Origin: Apoderus coryli | Lineage: Eukaryota; Arthropoda; Insecta; Coleoptera; Attelabidae | NCBI GenBank assembly: GCA_911728435.2 | Contig: OU452198.1 | Coordinates: forward strand, 23,160,001 to 23,224,000 | DNA: 64,000 nt | Direction of reading: 5' to 3' | In this document: positions 45,935 to 56,690 of the stretch, piece by piece | Position numbering within the stretch: position 1 is the stretch's first letter | Layout of the letters: each line of letters starts with the position of its first letter | Program-made: the position numbers and the translations under genes | Notes under the pieces: generated by a model | Seen by the model: only the letters and a program-made list of their open reading frames with translations | Database searches by the model: none | Told to the model about the DNA's origin: nothing

Positions 45935-45952
45935 TGGAGCCCCGTGGGACTT
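45935..45952 (+). other. Candidate primer-binding site
   Basis: TGGAGCCCCGTGGGACTT starts with the TGG expected to pair with a tRNA 3' CCA. It lies 23 nt inside the LTR edge, further than usual, and the tRNA is not identified. Confidence 0.35.
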
Positions 45953-46250
45953 GGGTGATACTAAGTCTTACAATCGTGATTATTATTTTTTTTTACGGTG
46001 TCGTAGTCGTTAGTTCTTACTAATTACCTAGTAACGTTTTATTTTGTTGAAGTGTAGCAATATTAACTTAATTTTTTTTTTTCTCTTTTCTGAAAAAAAT
46101 ATTAACTTATTTCAATTTATCTGAGTGCGTTGTTGCAAGTGGTGTTGGTTTGGAACGCTGGTATCATTTATAGGGTAAAACATATTCCGAGTTGATTACT
46201 CACATAATATTTGTAAATCCTTACTATTCTTGTACGTTTAATATTTCGCG

Positions 46251-47702
46251 ATGTCTTTTAAATTGAACGTTAATTATCTGGACAAGACGGAGTTAGAATA
46301 TGAACTTCAGGTTCGTGGCATTGTCGAGCCAGGATTAACGGTAGATGATATGCGTAAAACCTTGAGAAGTTGTTTAAATTTAGAAAAGTCTGGCAGTGCG
46401 GTACATGCAAATGTAGGTTTAGGAATAGACTCTGAATTGAATAATTGTGAATCAAAACTGAACGATTTACAGGGCGCTATCGCTTCATTTAGTGGTTCTA
46501 AAAACCAAGCGAAGAAGATAGATGCCAAATTTGGTCATCTAATTGCTAGACTAGATCGCATTAAGGCAGATGATGATGAAGGCATTAGAAAACGGTCAGG
46601 TTTATTAAAGTTATTAATGGATCTGATCGATGACTACACTACAAAAACGTCACAGCTAGTTACAGAGCCGGAGCGGAATTTGCCTATTGACCCAAATTTC
46701 CATGATCCCACTAATGTTGATGCCTCTATTTCAAACAGTAATACATCTACTCCAAATCGCGGTGCCGATATTTCTCGGGGATGCGTTAATGTTGGTGGTG
46801 GAAATACCAATAATCCAGGTCAGACTTCTGGCAATTCGACTGGTCAAGTGTCTGCTATTTTTAGTGGTGAGCCTGTATATAAGTGGAAACTCAAATTTTC
46901 TGGTAAACCTCACGAAAGTTTCAACGCTTTTCTGGAGGATGTCGAGGAATATTCCAAGAGTAGGAATGTCACGAAGGACCAATTGTTTGCTTCTGCTAGG
47001 GACTTATTTTCAGATGATGCCTTGAGGGTTTATACATTGTTTAAGCGCCATGCTTTGGACTGGAATGGTTTAGTTCGTTTAATGAAGGAAGAATTTGTTC
47101 CGTCTGCTGATATCTTGTGGAAACAAATTTTATCCAGAACCCAGGGTACGACTGAAACGGTAGGTGTGTATGTTGCTACCATGACTAGTTTATTCGATCG
47201 TATGCCTACTACAGTGTCGGATGATTTACGTTTACAAGTTGTGCGTAAGAATTTATTACCTTATTATCAAGAACGTTTAGCGTTAGTTGATGTTAGCAGC
47301 ATGTTTGAGTTGATTGAATTGTGTCGTAAGATTGAGCGTACACGTTCTAGTATTGAGACATTTAAGCCACCCAGAGCATCTGATATGAGCTTCGAGCCCG
47401 ATCTGTCTTACTCATTTAAAAAGCACGCAATTTCTACTCCCGTGGTACACGAGATTCAAACTGATAATGTTCGTTGCTGGCGGTGTAATACGCTGGGACA
47501 TAAGGTACGAGATTGTCCCAGAATAAAAAAAGATTTCAAGTGTTTTGGTTGTGGTAAACCTGGTTTTACCAAAACAACGTGTCCACAATGCAAATCTAAG
47601 CACGGTCGAAGTTCTCAGGTTCCGAACACCTCGTCCGAAGGACCAAATAATATTTCTAGCCCACATTATTCTCGATCGGGAAACGATCGCAGGGAACATT
47701 AG
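46251..47702 (+). CDS. gag: Gag polyprotein
   Basis: 483 residues. The capsid-like region (about 200-390) includes YKWKLKFSGKPHESFNAFLE and LFDRMPTTVSDDLRLQVVRK, like the Gag of Ty3/Gypsy elements. It ends with a CCHC knuckle CWRCNTLGHKVRDC (409-422) and a second knuckle CFGCGKPGFTKTTC (431-444) in which the histidine is phenylalanine. These bind the RNA genome in the particle. A GGGAAAC heptamer at 47678-47684, in the right frame, allows -1 slippage into pol before the stop at 47700-47702. Confidence 0.9.
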   Translation: MSFKLNVNYLDKTELEYELQVRGIVEPGLTVDDMRKTLRSCLNLEKSGSAVHANVGLGIDSELNNCESKLNDLQGAIASFSGSKNQAKKIDAKFGHLIARLDRIKADDDEGIRKRSGLLKLLMDLIDDYTTKTSQLVTEPERNLPIDPNFHDPTNVDASISNSNTSTPNRGADISRGCVNVGGGNTNNPGQTSGNSTGQVSAIFSGEPVYKWKLKFSGKPHESFNAFLEDVEEYSKSRNVTKDQLFASARDLFSDDALRVYTLFKRHALDWNGLVRLMKEEFVPSADILWKQILSRTQGTTETVGVYVATMTSLFDRMPTTVSDDLRLQVVRKNLLPYYQERLALVDVSSMFELIELCRKIERTRSSIETFKPPRASDMSFEPDLSYSFKKHAISTPVVHEIQTDNVRCWRCNTLGHKVRDCPRIKKDFKCFGCGKPGFTKTTCPQCKSKHGRSSQVPNTSSEGPNNISSPHYSRSGNDRREH

Positions 47703-50700
47703 GTGACCGGAATGTTTCCGTTACTCCCAAGGTCATTGACGTATCTTTTAGGCCTGTGTTGGATTACATTTTAGCTCAGACTAATGCAGGTGAATGTCCT
47801 TATGTAAAAGTAAATATTTTAGGCTACGAATTTCTCGGGTTGTTGGACAGTGGTGCCAATAAAATTTTCATGAACGGTCAAGGATGGGAACTAATTAAAA
47901 GGACTGGGTTAACGTTGGATACTGGTCGGAGTGTGATGTGTAAAGTAGCAGATGGTGGCGAGTGTGAATGTTTGGGTGTTGTGACTTTGCCTGTACGCTT
48001 GCGCGATGTTGTGAAAGTTTTGGATGTATATGTTATGCCTCAGCTGAGACATACATTGGTACTTGGCATTGATTTTTGGGTACGAATGGGCGTGGTGCCT
48101 GATATGCGTAGAGGCGAATGGTACTTTTCCTCTGAGACTAATTTAATGCCAGAGTTAAACGGAATTGAATCAAAGGAACATCTTCGCCCCGACCAAGCTG
48201 TTTTACTTGAGGGTATAATCGACAATTATTTTTCTGATATAAATGAAAATGAGCTGGGTTTTACTACAGCTGTTGAACACAAAATTATTGTAACCCAAGT
48301 AGAACCGATAAAGCAACGGTATTATCCGGTGTCACCTTTTAAGCAGGCGATTATAGACCAAGAGCTGGATAAGATGCTCAAAATGGGTGTTATCGAAAGG
48401 TCGTCAAGCCCATGGTCTTCCCCGGTTTTACTTGTGCCTAAGAAAAATGGCGAGTGGAGGTTTTGCATAGATTTTCGTAAGCTTAACCAAGTTACGCAGC
48501 GTGATGCGTATCCACTCCCATACATATCTAATATTTTGACTAAGTTAGGAGGTGCTAGATATCTTTCCTCGATGGACATTAAAAGCGCGTACTGGCAGGT
48601 CAAGCTAGAGGACAGTAGTAAGCAATATACCGCTTTTACGGTACCAGGTCGTGGTTTGTACCAGTGTACTCGCATGCCCTTTGGGTTGCATAACGCGCCC
48701 GCTACCTTTCAGAGACTTGTTGACAATGTTTTCGGTCCTGAATTGGAGCCATTCGTGTTCGTCTATTTAGACGATGTGATTTTAGCTACTCCAACGTTCG
48801 AACAACATATTGAGCTGTTGCAGGAAATTTTCAAACGTCTTAAAGCTGTAAACCTTACTTTAAATAGAGAAAAATGTTCTTTTTGTATTCCTGAATTGAG
48901 ATATTTAGGGTACGTTGTCAGTAAAGATGGTCTATCGGTAGACCCGTGTAAGATCGAGGCAATAGTAAATATGCCTGAACCAAAGACAGTATCTGAGGTT
49001 CGTAGAGTTTTGGGAATGATTGGCTGGTATCGTCGTTTTGTCGATAGTTACTCTGACCTTATCGCTCCTTTATGTAATTTATTACGAAAAGGAAAGAAAT
49101 TTGATTTTAACGATGACTGTGTTAAATCATTTCAAAATATAAAAGATTCTTTAGTTTCGTCCCCAATTCTGAGTTCTCCAGATTTTCAACATCCTTTTTA
49201 CGTTCAGACAGATGCATCGAATTATGGCATTGGTGCAGTGTTAACACAAAGATATGACGACCGAGAATATGTTATTTGCTATCTCTCAAGAACCCTAAGT
49301 AAGTCGGAAAGAAATTATTCGTCGGTTCAAAAAGAATGCCTAGCTGTTCTTTGGAGTATAGAGAAGTTACGTTGCTATCTGGATGGATCTAAATTCTACG
49401 TAATTACTGATTGCCACTCATTGATTTGGCTGGATAATCTGCGTGATCCTCACGGTTTGTTAGGTAGATGGCGTTTGCGATTGCAAGGGTTTGATTACGA
49501 AATATTGCATCGCAAAGGTTCTGAACATGTCGTTCCTGACGCATTATCACGTGCCCCCTTAAATGGCGAGAAGGTAGAAATTAATATTGCGAGAACAGCT
49601 GACGATATTTACGATTTCTCTGATACCTCTGATAAGTGGTACAAGAAAATGTTGTCCTTAATTTCTGAAAAGCCGTTGCGTTATGTGAAATGGCGCACGG
49701 AAAATGGTATGTTATTTAAGTATATAAAAATTAATTTTCCTAGTCTACACGGTGAGAGTGAAAACTGGAAAATGGTTGTACCAAAAGACTTTCGCTATAG
49801 AATCTTACAAAAGTGTCATGATTCTTGTGTCTCTGGACACATGGGTATTTACAAGACCTATCATCGTCTTTTGAATCTCTATTATTGGCCCGCTATGAAG
49901 GCCGATGTCACAAAATACGTAAATAAGTGTGAGATCTGCAATATGAATAAACCCGTACAAAGGAAACCCGCTGGTTTGATGGGAAAACCTTTAATTGCCA
50001 AACGTCCTTGGCAGGTTGTCGCGTTAGATCTCTGTGGCCCTTTTCCACGCAGTAGTTCTGGTAACACATTTATTTTAGTTGTGACTGATACATTTAGTAA
50101 ATTTGCTGTTGTTTTTCCAATGAGAAAAGCTCTTGCGAGTACGGTTTGTCGTTTATTAAAAAATCATATTTTCATGATATTCGGAGTTCCGATGGCAATA
50201 AAGTGTGACAATGGAGTGCAATTTGTCGGTAGAGATTTTAAAAACCTTTGTAAAGAGTTTAGTGTCAAGATTATCTATAACCCCAATTATTCTCCTCAGT
50301 GTAACCCCACAGAAAGAGTAAACCGTGTTCTGAAAACGATGATTCGTAGTTATGTGGGAGAAAATCATCGCAAGTGGGATGAACACTTGTCGGAGCTAGG
50401 TTGCGCAATTTCCAGCGCTAAGCATGAAGTGTCACAACAATCCCCCTATTTCGTTAACTTCGGTTACGAAATGATTTTAGATGGTCGTGACCATAATATA
50501 AAAACTTCTATTGAAGATAGTCAAGATACTAATGATAGCTCTAGACAAGATTCATGTGTAAAACGATCAATCGAGTTAGAGAAGTTGAGAGATTGGGTTA
50601 GGAAAAAAATATACAAGGCCTATGAAAATTCCAAGCATCGGTATAACCTTCGTCGAAGGGATGAAGCCTATGCCATTGGAGATACAGTTTATAAGCGCAA

Positions 50701-50905
50701 TTTTGTTTTGTCGGATAAACAGAATTACTTTTCTGCAAAGTTGGCAAATAAGTTTGTCGGCCCCTATAGAGTTCGTCGAAGGATTGGCTATTGTACATAT
50801 GAGCTGGAGAATGAGTGTGGTGAATCTATAGGATGTTGGCATACGAAAGATTTAAAGATATGTGAACGGATTGATCCTGGTAAGGATCCTCCTAATGATG
50901 ATTAG
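47660..50905 (+). CDS. pol: Pol polyprotein (PR-RT-RH-IN)
   Basis: Made as Gag-Pol by -1 frameshifting; the frame is open from 47660. Numbered from V47756: aspartic protease LLDSGAN (D31); reverse transcriptase with WRFCIDFRKLNQ, LSSMDIKSAYWQ, FGLHNAPATFQR and YLDD (337-340); RNase H with D486, E527, D552 and PDALSR; integrase HHCC (H688, H695, C725, C728), then catalytic D758, D818 and E853 (34 residues between the last two) and C-terminal GPY/F module FVGPYRVRRRIG near 1000. All key residues are present and there are no breaks. It gives a cDNA in a cytoplasmic particle and inserts it in the nucleus. Confidence 0.95.
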   Translation, partial: PTLFSIGKRSQGTLGDRNVSVTPKVIDVSFRPVLDYILAQTNAGECPYVKVNILGYEFLGLLDSGANKIFMNGQGWELIKRTGLTLDTGRSVMCKVADGGECECLGVVTLPVRLRDVVKVLDVYVMPQLRHTLVLGIDFWVRMGVVPDMRRGEWYFSSETNLMPELNGIESKEHLRPDQAVLLEGIIDNYFSDINENELGFTTAVEHKIIVTQVEPIKQRYYPVSPFKQAIIDQELDKMLKMGVIERSSSPWSSPVLLVPKKNGEWRFCIDFRKLNQVTQRDAYPLPYISNILTKLGGARYLSSMDIKSAYWQVKLEDSSKQYTAFTVPGRGLYQCTRMPFGLHNAPATFQRLVDNVFGPELEPFVFVYLDDVILATPTFEQHIELLQEIFKRLKAVNLTLNREKCSFCIPELRYLGYVVSKDGLSVDPCKIEAIVNMPEPKTVSEVRRVLGMIGWYRRFVDSYSDLIAPLCNLLRKGKKFDFNDDCVKSFQNIKDSLVSSPILSSPDFQHPFYVQTDASNYGIGAVLTQRYDDREYVICYLSRTLSKSERNYSSVQKECLAVLWSIEKLRCYLDGSKFYVITDCHSLIWLDNLRDPHGLLGRWRLRLQGFDYEILHRKGSEHVVPDALSRAPLNGEKVEINIARTADDIYDFSDTSDKWYKKMLSLISEKPLRYVKWRTENGMLFKYIKINFPSLHGESENWKMVVPKDFRYRILQKCHDSCVSGHMGIYKTYHRLLNLYYWPAMKADVTKYVNKCEICNMNKPVQRKPAGLMGKPLIAKRPWQVVALDLCGPFPRSSSGNTFILVVTDTFSKFAVVFPMRKALASTVCRLLKNHIFMIFGVPMAIKCDNGVQFVGRDFKNLCKEFSVKIIYNPNYSPQCNPTERVNRVLKTMIRSYVGENHRKWDEHLSELGCAISSAKHEVSQQSPYFVNFGYEMILDGRDHNIKTSIEDSQDTNDSSRQDSCVKRSIELEKLRDWVRKKIYKAYENSKHRYNLRRRDEAYAIGDTVYKRNFVLSDKQNYFSAKLANKFVGPYRVRRRIGYCTYELENECGESIGCWHTKDLKICERIDPGKDPPNDD
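47678..47737 (+). promoter_or_regulatory. -1 ribosomal frameshift signal with pseudoknot
   Basis: Slippery heptamer G-GGA-AAC (47678-47684), 7-nt spacer, 9-bp stem (GGGAACATT 47692-47700 with AATGTTTCC 47711-47719, one G-U). The loop bases TGACC (47704-47708) pair with GGTCA (47731-47735), extendable by two G-U pairs: an H-type pseudoknot. The heptamer is in gag phase and lies in the 43-bp gag/pol overlap (pol frame open from 47660). Confidence 0.8.
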
Positions 50906-50952
50906 GTAGTGATTTCGTAAAGATATGAGTTGTTGGAGTTTTGTAAGGATGA

Positions 50953-50979
50953 TCAAAAAGAAACTTCGTTTCTTTTTGA
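50953..50979 (+). other. Perfect 12-bp hairpin before the polypurine tract
   Basis: TCAAAAAGAAAC, loop TTC, GTTTCTTTTTGA. Between the pol stop and the PPT; it could be an RNA element in the 3' UTR. Confidence 0.7.
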
Positions 50980-50981
50980 AT

Positions 50982-50997
50982 GAGAGGAAGGGTGGAG
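50982..50997 (+). other. Polypurine tract
   Basis: GAGAGGAAGGGTGGAG directly before the 3' LTR; primes plus-strand synthesis. Confidence 0.85.
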
Positions 50998-53519
50998 TGT
51001 TACAATCCGAAATTTCCTATATTAAATAATAAGCCAAATATCCAATTTATCGAAAGTATTTATTTAAAATCTTATAATATGTTCATTAATCATAATATAA
51101 AACCTCATACAATTCATTAAAGTAGATAACATCTCATTTTAAATATTTAATACAAAACTTTACTATTCTTGACCAATTGGCGAAGGCGCAAATTTGTGTG
51201 CAAAATTTGAGGATCCAATATCTCTGTAAATAATAAACATAAAAGTATGAAAGTTCTGTAATTTATTTACTACTAAATATACTCTTACCTTATATAACTC
51301 CACACTCTTTCAAAATAGAAATCGATGTAATTTTGTAATTTATGTATTTATGTGTTTTGCTTCATAACACATTTTGTGTTGTCGTTTGTTCGCGTTGGTA
51401 TGGCTTCAATTTTGTCCAATTGTTGTCAGTCTATTCCTTAGTTCATTCTTTATTTGTCTACCTAAAAAGAAATTAATAATGTTGAATAATTAAATAATTA
51501 TTAACTACAGAATTTGTGTAGTTATTATTATTACTGCCACAGCTTGTTCAAATGATTACTTACCTTTTATTCATTGTGTTGTAGCACACGGTTGGTTGTA
51601 TTTATACCTGTTCTGTTATTTTCCGTTTTCTTTTAACGTTGTTCACTATTTTGTATCGCTTGTGCAATGATTATTTGTAGTTTTACATAATAATATAATA
51701 TTTTATTGAACAGGGTATAAATAATAACAAACGTATATTTAGCCTCGAGCTACTTCGGTTGACCATCGACCCAAATCGATGTGGCAATGTATTCGATTTG
51801 CGCGCAGCTAGCCGTAGGCTATAAACTTTTCTATTAGGCGTAGTAGCAAGGGGGGCATTAATATGATTACACGGGATTTCTTAGCGTTAGGGATATTAAA
51901 TAATATTATTATACTTACCTTGTAATCCTTAACGTTATGTTGTTTGGTTTCATAAATTATAATTACCAATTATAATTTTTCTGTATGTCACTAATCTTTA
52001 ATTGGCCAAATTTCAGTAGATACGACAATGTGTTTTCTAATTGTTTGATCCTATTGCTTTTATTGATTTTGCATTTTCATGCGTCGATATTGAAGAGAGG
52101 GCAAAGGTACAATTTTGGAGAAGAACGGTTGACCGAGGAGTAAAATTTTTAATTAGCGGCTTCGATTCTTGAAGAAATGTGATGAACGTTTTCTAAAATT
52201 TTTAAAGTATTTAATTACTACCTTGATGGGATTTAGATTTTAGAAAATCATAAATGATTTTATCCGTTGTGTAGTATCGGAGTTTACGTTGTAATTAGTG
52301 GATACGTGAGTTGGATAAATCAATACCCTTAATTGGGAATTATAAATCATATTTGCCGTCTGGTCGTTAATTCAAATATGGCGTCCAGTACCTGATAAAG
52401 TAGCACGTGTCGTTTCATTTAATTTGTTTTGTGTTTACTTGGTTATCGCCAGTTAATAATAACTTTTGTTACTTGTAAATTAGTAACGTGTTACGTAATA
52501 TGTTTTGAACATAAAAAAAAAAAACCGTTAACCGCGTGAAACCGTTTAACCGTACGCGAAGACCTATCTGTGATTCTCTGTGCACGTTGTAGCTGTGAGC
52601 TGTTAGTAACTATATCGAGTTTGTTACGCTGCTGTTACACAAGCAGTGTGTTGAAGGTGTTGTATAATCCGCACCAAAGTTTACATTTTGAACTTTTACA
52701 TTTGTGTGCCTACTGTATGTACCTACTCCTGTATTGGACTGCACTGATTATGATATTGTTGTTTTGAGATGCCATTTTGTATTGATGGTTGATGATTGTA
52801 TTCATGCGAATGTATTGATAATACAGTACCGTACAAGTATAGTATAACGATTGAAATCTGGTAAGAGATTTATTGTTAATAATTATAGGAAATGAATGAG
52901 ACATTTTATCGTGTATTTAAATTTGAAATTTTTCGGAACTATTCTATACAGAGTGAATAAATTTAAGTGCAAAATTTCTCTCAAACAATACTTAATTGTT
53001 GTATTAATTTGATTGACATTTTTTTTTTGTGATTTAATTCTAGTATTGACTCTAGTGATCTAGTACTAACTAGACTCTTAAATTATCTGCATAATTTAAG
53101 TTTCAGAACCTAAAGGAAATTGTTGTTTCTTTATTGTTGATTGAATAATTGAACTATTGTTTAGTTAAGTAATTGGATTGAGTAAGTTAGTACCATAATT
53201 TTGATAATTCAGTCTCAATATCTATTGTTTGTTAAATACTAACCAAATTACTAATCGAACATTTTATAAATATCGTTTAAGATCTTTCAATTTCATATCA
53301 CATTTAATTTTAATACATTTGTTATTTTAAAACTGAGTTTCATTCCAATCACTTGCAGCATCAGCGAATTGGTATCACTTATATCTCAGCGACAGGGCCT
53401 TATTCACGACCCAATATTTTTTTTTTCTTTTGCTTACCGAGCTAGCCGAGCAAAACAAAAATATTGCTGCCGACTTTTGTTTTACTCATTCCATCTCGAG
53501 TGATGCAAAGTTGGTAGCA
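50998..53519 (+). repeat. 3' LTR (2522 bp)
   Basis: Same as the 5' LTR except for one lost GTTATTTT unit, CACATGG to CACACGG near 51590 and GTGTCAA to GTGGCAA near 51785. Confidence 0.93.
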
Positions 53520-53523
53520 CAAG
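53520..53523. repeat. Possible 4-bp target duplication CAAG, right
   Basis: Matches 43378-43381, but the DNA beyond it does not continue the older Gypsy integrase found on the left flank. Confidence 0.55.
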
Positions 53524-54544
53524 GTTATTGGCATGAATGCTGAATGCCACCATATACGATTATTTTGGCTTTGGTAGTATTCTATTAGAAAACACCTGAG
53601 AAAAATGATAATACAAATTGATTAAATGAATATTTATTTCGAAGACAACATATAAAAATTGTGTGAAATATGAATTGTAATAATAACGTTATGTTACTTA
53701 TACAAAATAAATATAAAATTATGGATGGTTTTCTTTCATTCATTGAATACTTGGCATATCATATCAATACCATCCAGTACTGTATGCTCTTCATTTCAAA
53801 ACAATTTTGTTGTATCACCCTGTAATCAACAACAAATTATGTTTATGTAAGATGTAAAAAACGTTTAATCTGCTTATTAACAACGACTTTGTTGTTAGAG
53901 TATGTAGTTATGTTCCATATAAAATCAATGAATGCTTCTTCACAAATCCATATTAATCAAACGTTATCTTAAAGTTTGTTTGCAATTTGCTCGTTCTCTA
54001 ATGCCTCTCATTTTTGTTCATGAACCGTATTGCATGCTTTTGCTGCAGTGGTTTAATTGGGTAGTTTTTAAGAAAATTCTAATGAATTAATGTTAGCATA
54101 GAATAAAAGACATACTATAAGTATACATGCTGTAGAATTAATCTGAAATGTTTAAATTGTAGTTATGGTATTGTTTAATATACCAATTCATTTTTAATGT
54201 GGTTTAAAAAATGATTTGTATGTTTCTAATACAATACCTTAAGTACCACATTATCAGTGGTTTTATCCTATAATAAACTCTTTATTGATGGAATACTTGC
54301 TTAAAGTAGTCGCCACACAATTTGCTACTTCTGTAATGTCGCTTATGAAGGTTTCCATTCATTATTTATCTGCTACTTATTGACGTATTGTTTCTAATCC
54401 TGTAATAAAAGACATAATATACGTATAGATGGTGTAGAATGTAATGTTCAACTTGTATATACCTTAAGTAGGTAGTTAAGTTCTACATAGAGTCAGTGGT
54501 TTTTGGAACATAAACAACTTTAGTTGTAATATAGTTTGTTAGTT
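53524..54544. other. AT-rich, no gene
   Basis: Only a short shared word with 40555 (CAACATATAAAAATTGTGTG) was noticed. Confidence 0.6.
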
Positions 54545-55270
54545 GGTGGTGTATATTTCTGTGTCTATCACTTTGGAATAACAATAATATGTAGTTTGTA
54601 TTTGTTACTTACGGTTGTGATGTGGTAGGTATAATGTTTTAATTTTAAGAATGTTAGCCTGTTTGTTTTGATCATAATATACTTAGTAGGTACCTAGCTA
54701 CCAACAACGAATGTACTACATTTTAGGTATAGACGGCATGATATATTTGTCTGAAATATGGAATATTACGTATTTGTATTAAATTACTTACTGTGCAAGT
54801 GTTTTTTGCTATATTTACTACTGTTGTTTACTCATTTCGATAATTTGTGTTCATTGTTGTTGTCTGCGGAACTTTATGAGTGGCCATTTGCAAAATTGGA
54901 GCGACTGATCACGAAATAAGTCGAATCGAAAACGATGTGCGCCATTGTTGCCATATTGGGCCACATTCTAAAAAATAACTCTCTGGGATAATTAGATTTG
55001 GAATTAAAGCAGTTGTTAAAAAATTAGATAAGGCTTCACTGTTCATGGCAGTATTTTATAGGTTATGTATGTATGTATTATTTTCAATTGCAATGGATGA
55101 AAGAATTTGAATGCGTTTGTTTGTGAATGTTTGTGAAAAGGGTAGGCATCATAGCCAAATGAAACATAATATTCATTTCCTGTGTTTGGTCGTTAGTGTC
55201 GCCTCTATATTGAAGGAAAAAGTTGTTGTCATCGTCATGATTTATGTAGATTCTCGCACATTTTGTAAGT
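54545..55270. repeat. Duplicated segment, copy 1
   Basis: About 700 bp from TTTCTGTGTCTATCACTTTG-like sequence to TTTTGTAAGTAATATT, repeated at 55995-56690 in the same orientation with roughly 5-10% visible differences and small indels. Confidence 0.85.
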
Positions 55271-55994
55271 AATATTACGTTTTACCATACCTAAAAATAT
55301 TGAAAATAAATAGAAACATTTTTGAGTTACCCCGTAGATCACAGGTTTCACCACCCTATGCAATAATTTCATCAACTAATCTAAAAAAATCTGAAATGTA
55401 TTGCTTTGGCCTTTATATAACAGATAACGTAGGCAACACTGTCCTAATGTACGTAGTTGGTTGCTGCCATTCAACACCTGATTTATTATAGGAGTCTAGT
55501 ACCGACGTACGTATGTATATCTACTTTCTTGACGAATGGAGAACCTGTTATAAAAACTACTAATGTATATATGAGCAAGATTATAAGAAATATATAATTA
55601 CCAGAAAAATAAGTACCTATTATTAATATAAAATACTAAATTTAATTAATTAAACAGGTAAAGTTAGGTTTAATACGAAAATTGTAAATCTATAATAAAA
55701 TTAGTCAGCTAAGTACGTACGTCATTAGTTATTTGGAAACAACCCTGACCGAGATCAATAAGATGAAATTGACCTAGCCACCTTTAGTTTAGTTTCAAAC
55801 AAATCTAAATAATAATAATGTACCTACCTTCCTTTTTATAAACTTCATTAATAAGTACAACATAAACGACATAATAAGGTATCTCAAACAAATTCTTCCT
55901 GATAAATGGCCAACCTTATAAAAACTGTAAATTGTAATTGTTGGTATTTTCAGATAGAGAATAAGTAAGTAGGTACTTCCTTACTTGCATTGTT
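55271..55994. other. Spacer between duplicates
   Basis: Contains one 'accccgta' satellite remnant (55300-55345) and a TTCTTGACGAATGGAGAACC block related to 42370. No gene. Confidence 0.6.
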
Positions 55995-56690
55995 TTTGTA
56001 TATTTCTGTATCTTTCACTTTGGAATAACAATATTATGTTGTTTGTATTTGTTACTTACGGTTGTGATGTGGTAGGTATAATGTTTTAATTTTAAGAATA
56101 TTAGCCTGTTTGTTTTGATCATAATATACCTAGTAGGTAGCTAACAACAACAAATGTTTGCCTGAAATATTGAATACCTGTTATGTATTTGTATTAAACT
56201 ACTTACTGTGCAAGTGTGTATGCTATATTTACTAATGTTTATTAATTTCGATTAATTTTGTTTATTGTTGTTCTCTGCGGAAGTTTATGATGAGTGGCCA
56301 TTTGCAAAATTGGAGTGACTGGTCACGGAATTAGTCGAGTCGTAAACGATGTGCGCCATTGTTGCCATATTGGGCCACATTCTAAAAAATCACTCTCTGG
56401 GATAATTATATTTGGAATTAAAGCAGTTGTTAAAAAATTAGATAAGCCTTCACTGTTCATGGCAGTATTTTATAGGTTATGTATGTATGTATTATTTTCA
56501 ATTGCAATGGATGAAAGAATTTGAATGCGTTTGTTTGTGAAAAGGGTATGCATCATAGCCAAATGAAACATAATATTCATTTCCTGTGTTTGGTCGTTAG
56601 TTTCGCCTCTATATTGAAGGAAAAAGTTGTTGTTATCGCCATGATTTATGTAGATTTTCGCACATTTTGTAAGTAATATTGCAAATGCTG
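55995..56690. repeat. Duplicated segment, copy 2
   Basis: Second copy of 54545-55270. The flanking DNA is rich in GTAGGTA/TACCTA words. Confidence 0.85.

Larger units (their letters stand above)
43382..53519 (+). mobile_element. Intact Ty3/Gypsy retrotransposon
   Basis: 10.1-kb element: 5' LTR 43382-45911, gag 46251-47702, pol overlapping in the -1 frame to 50905, polypurine tract 50982-50997, 3' LTR 50998-53519. The LTRs differ by an 8-bp unit (GTTATTTT once or twice) and two substitutions that I could see, so insertion is recent. Pol order PR-RT-RH-IN is the Ty3/Gypsy order. No env and no chromodomain. All catalytic motifs are present, so it may be active. Confidence 0.93.
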
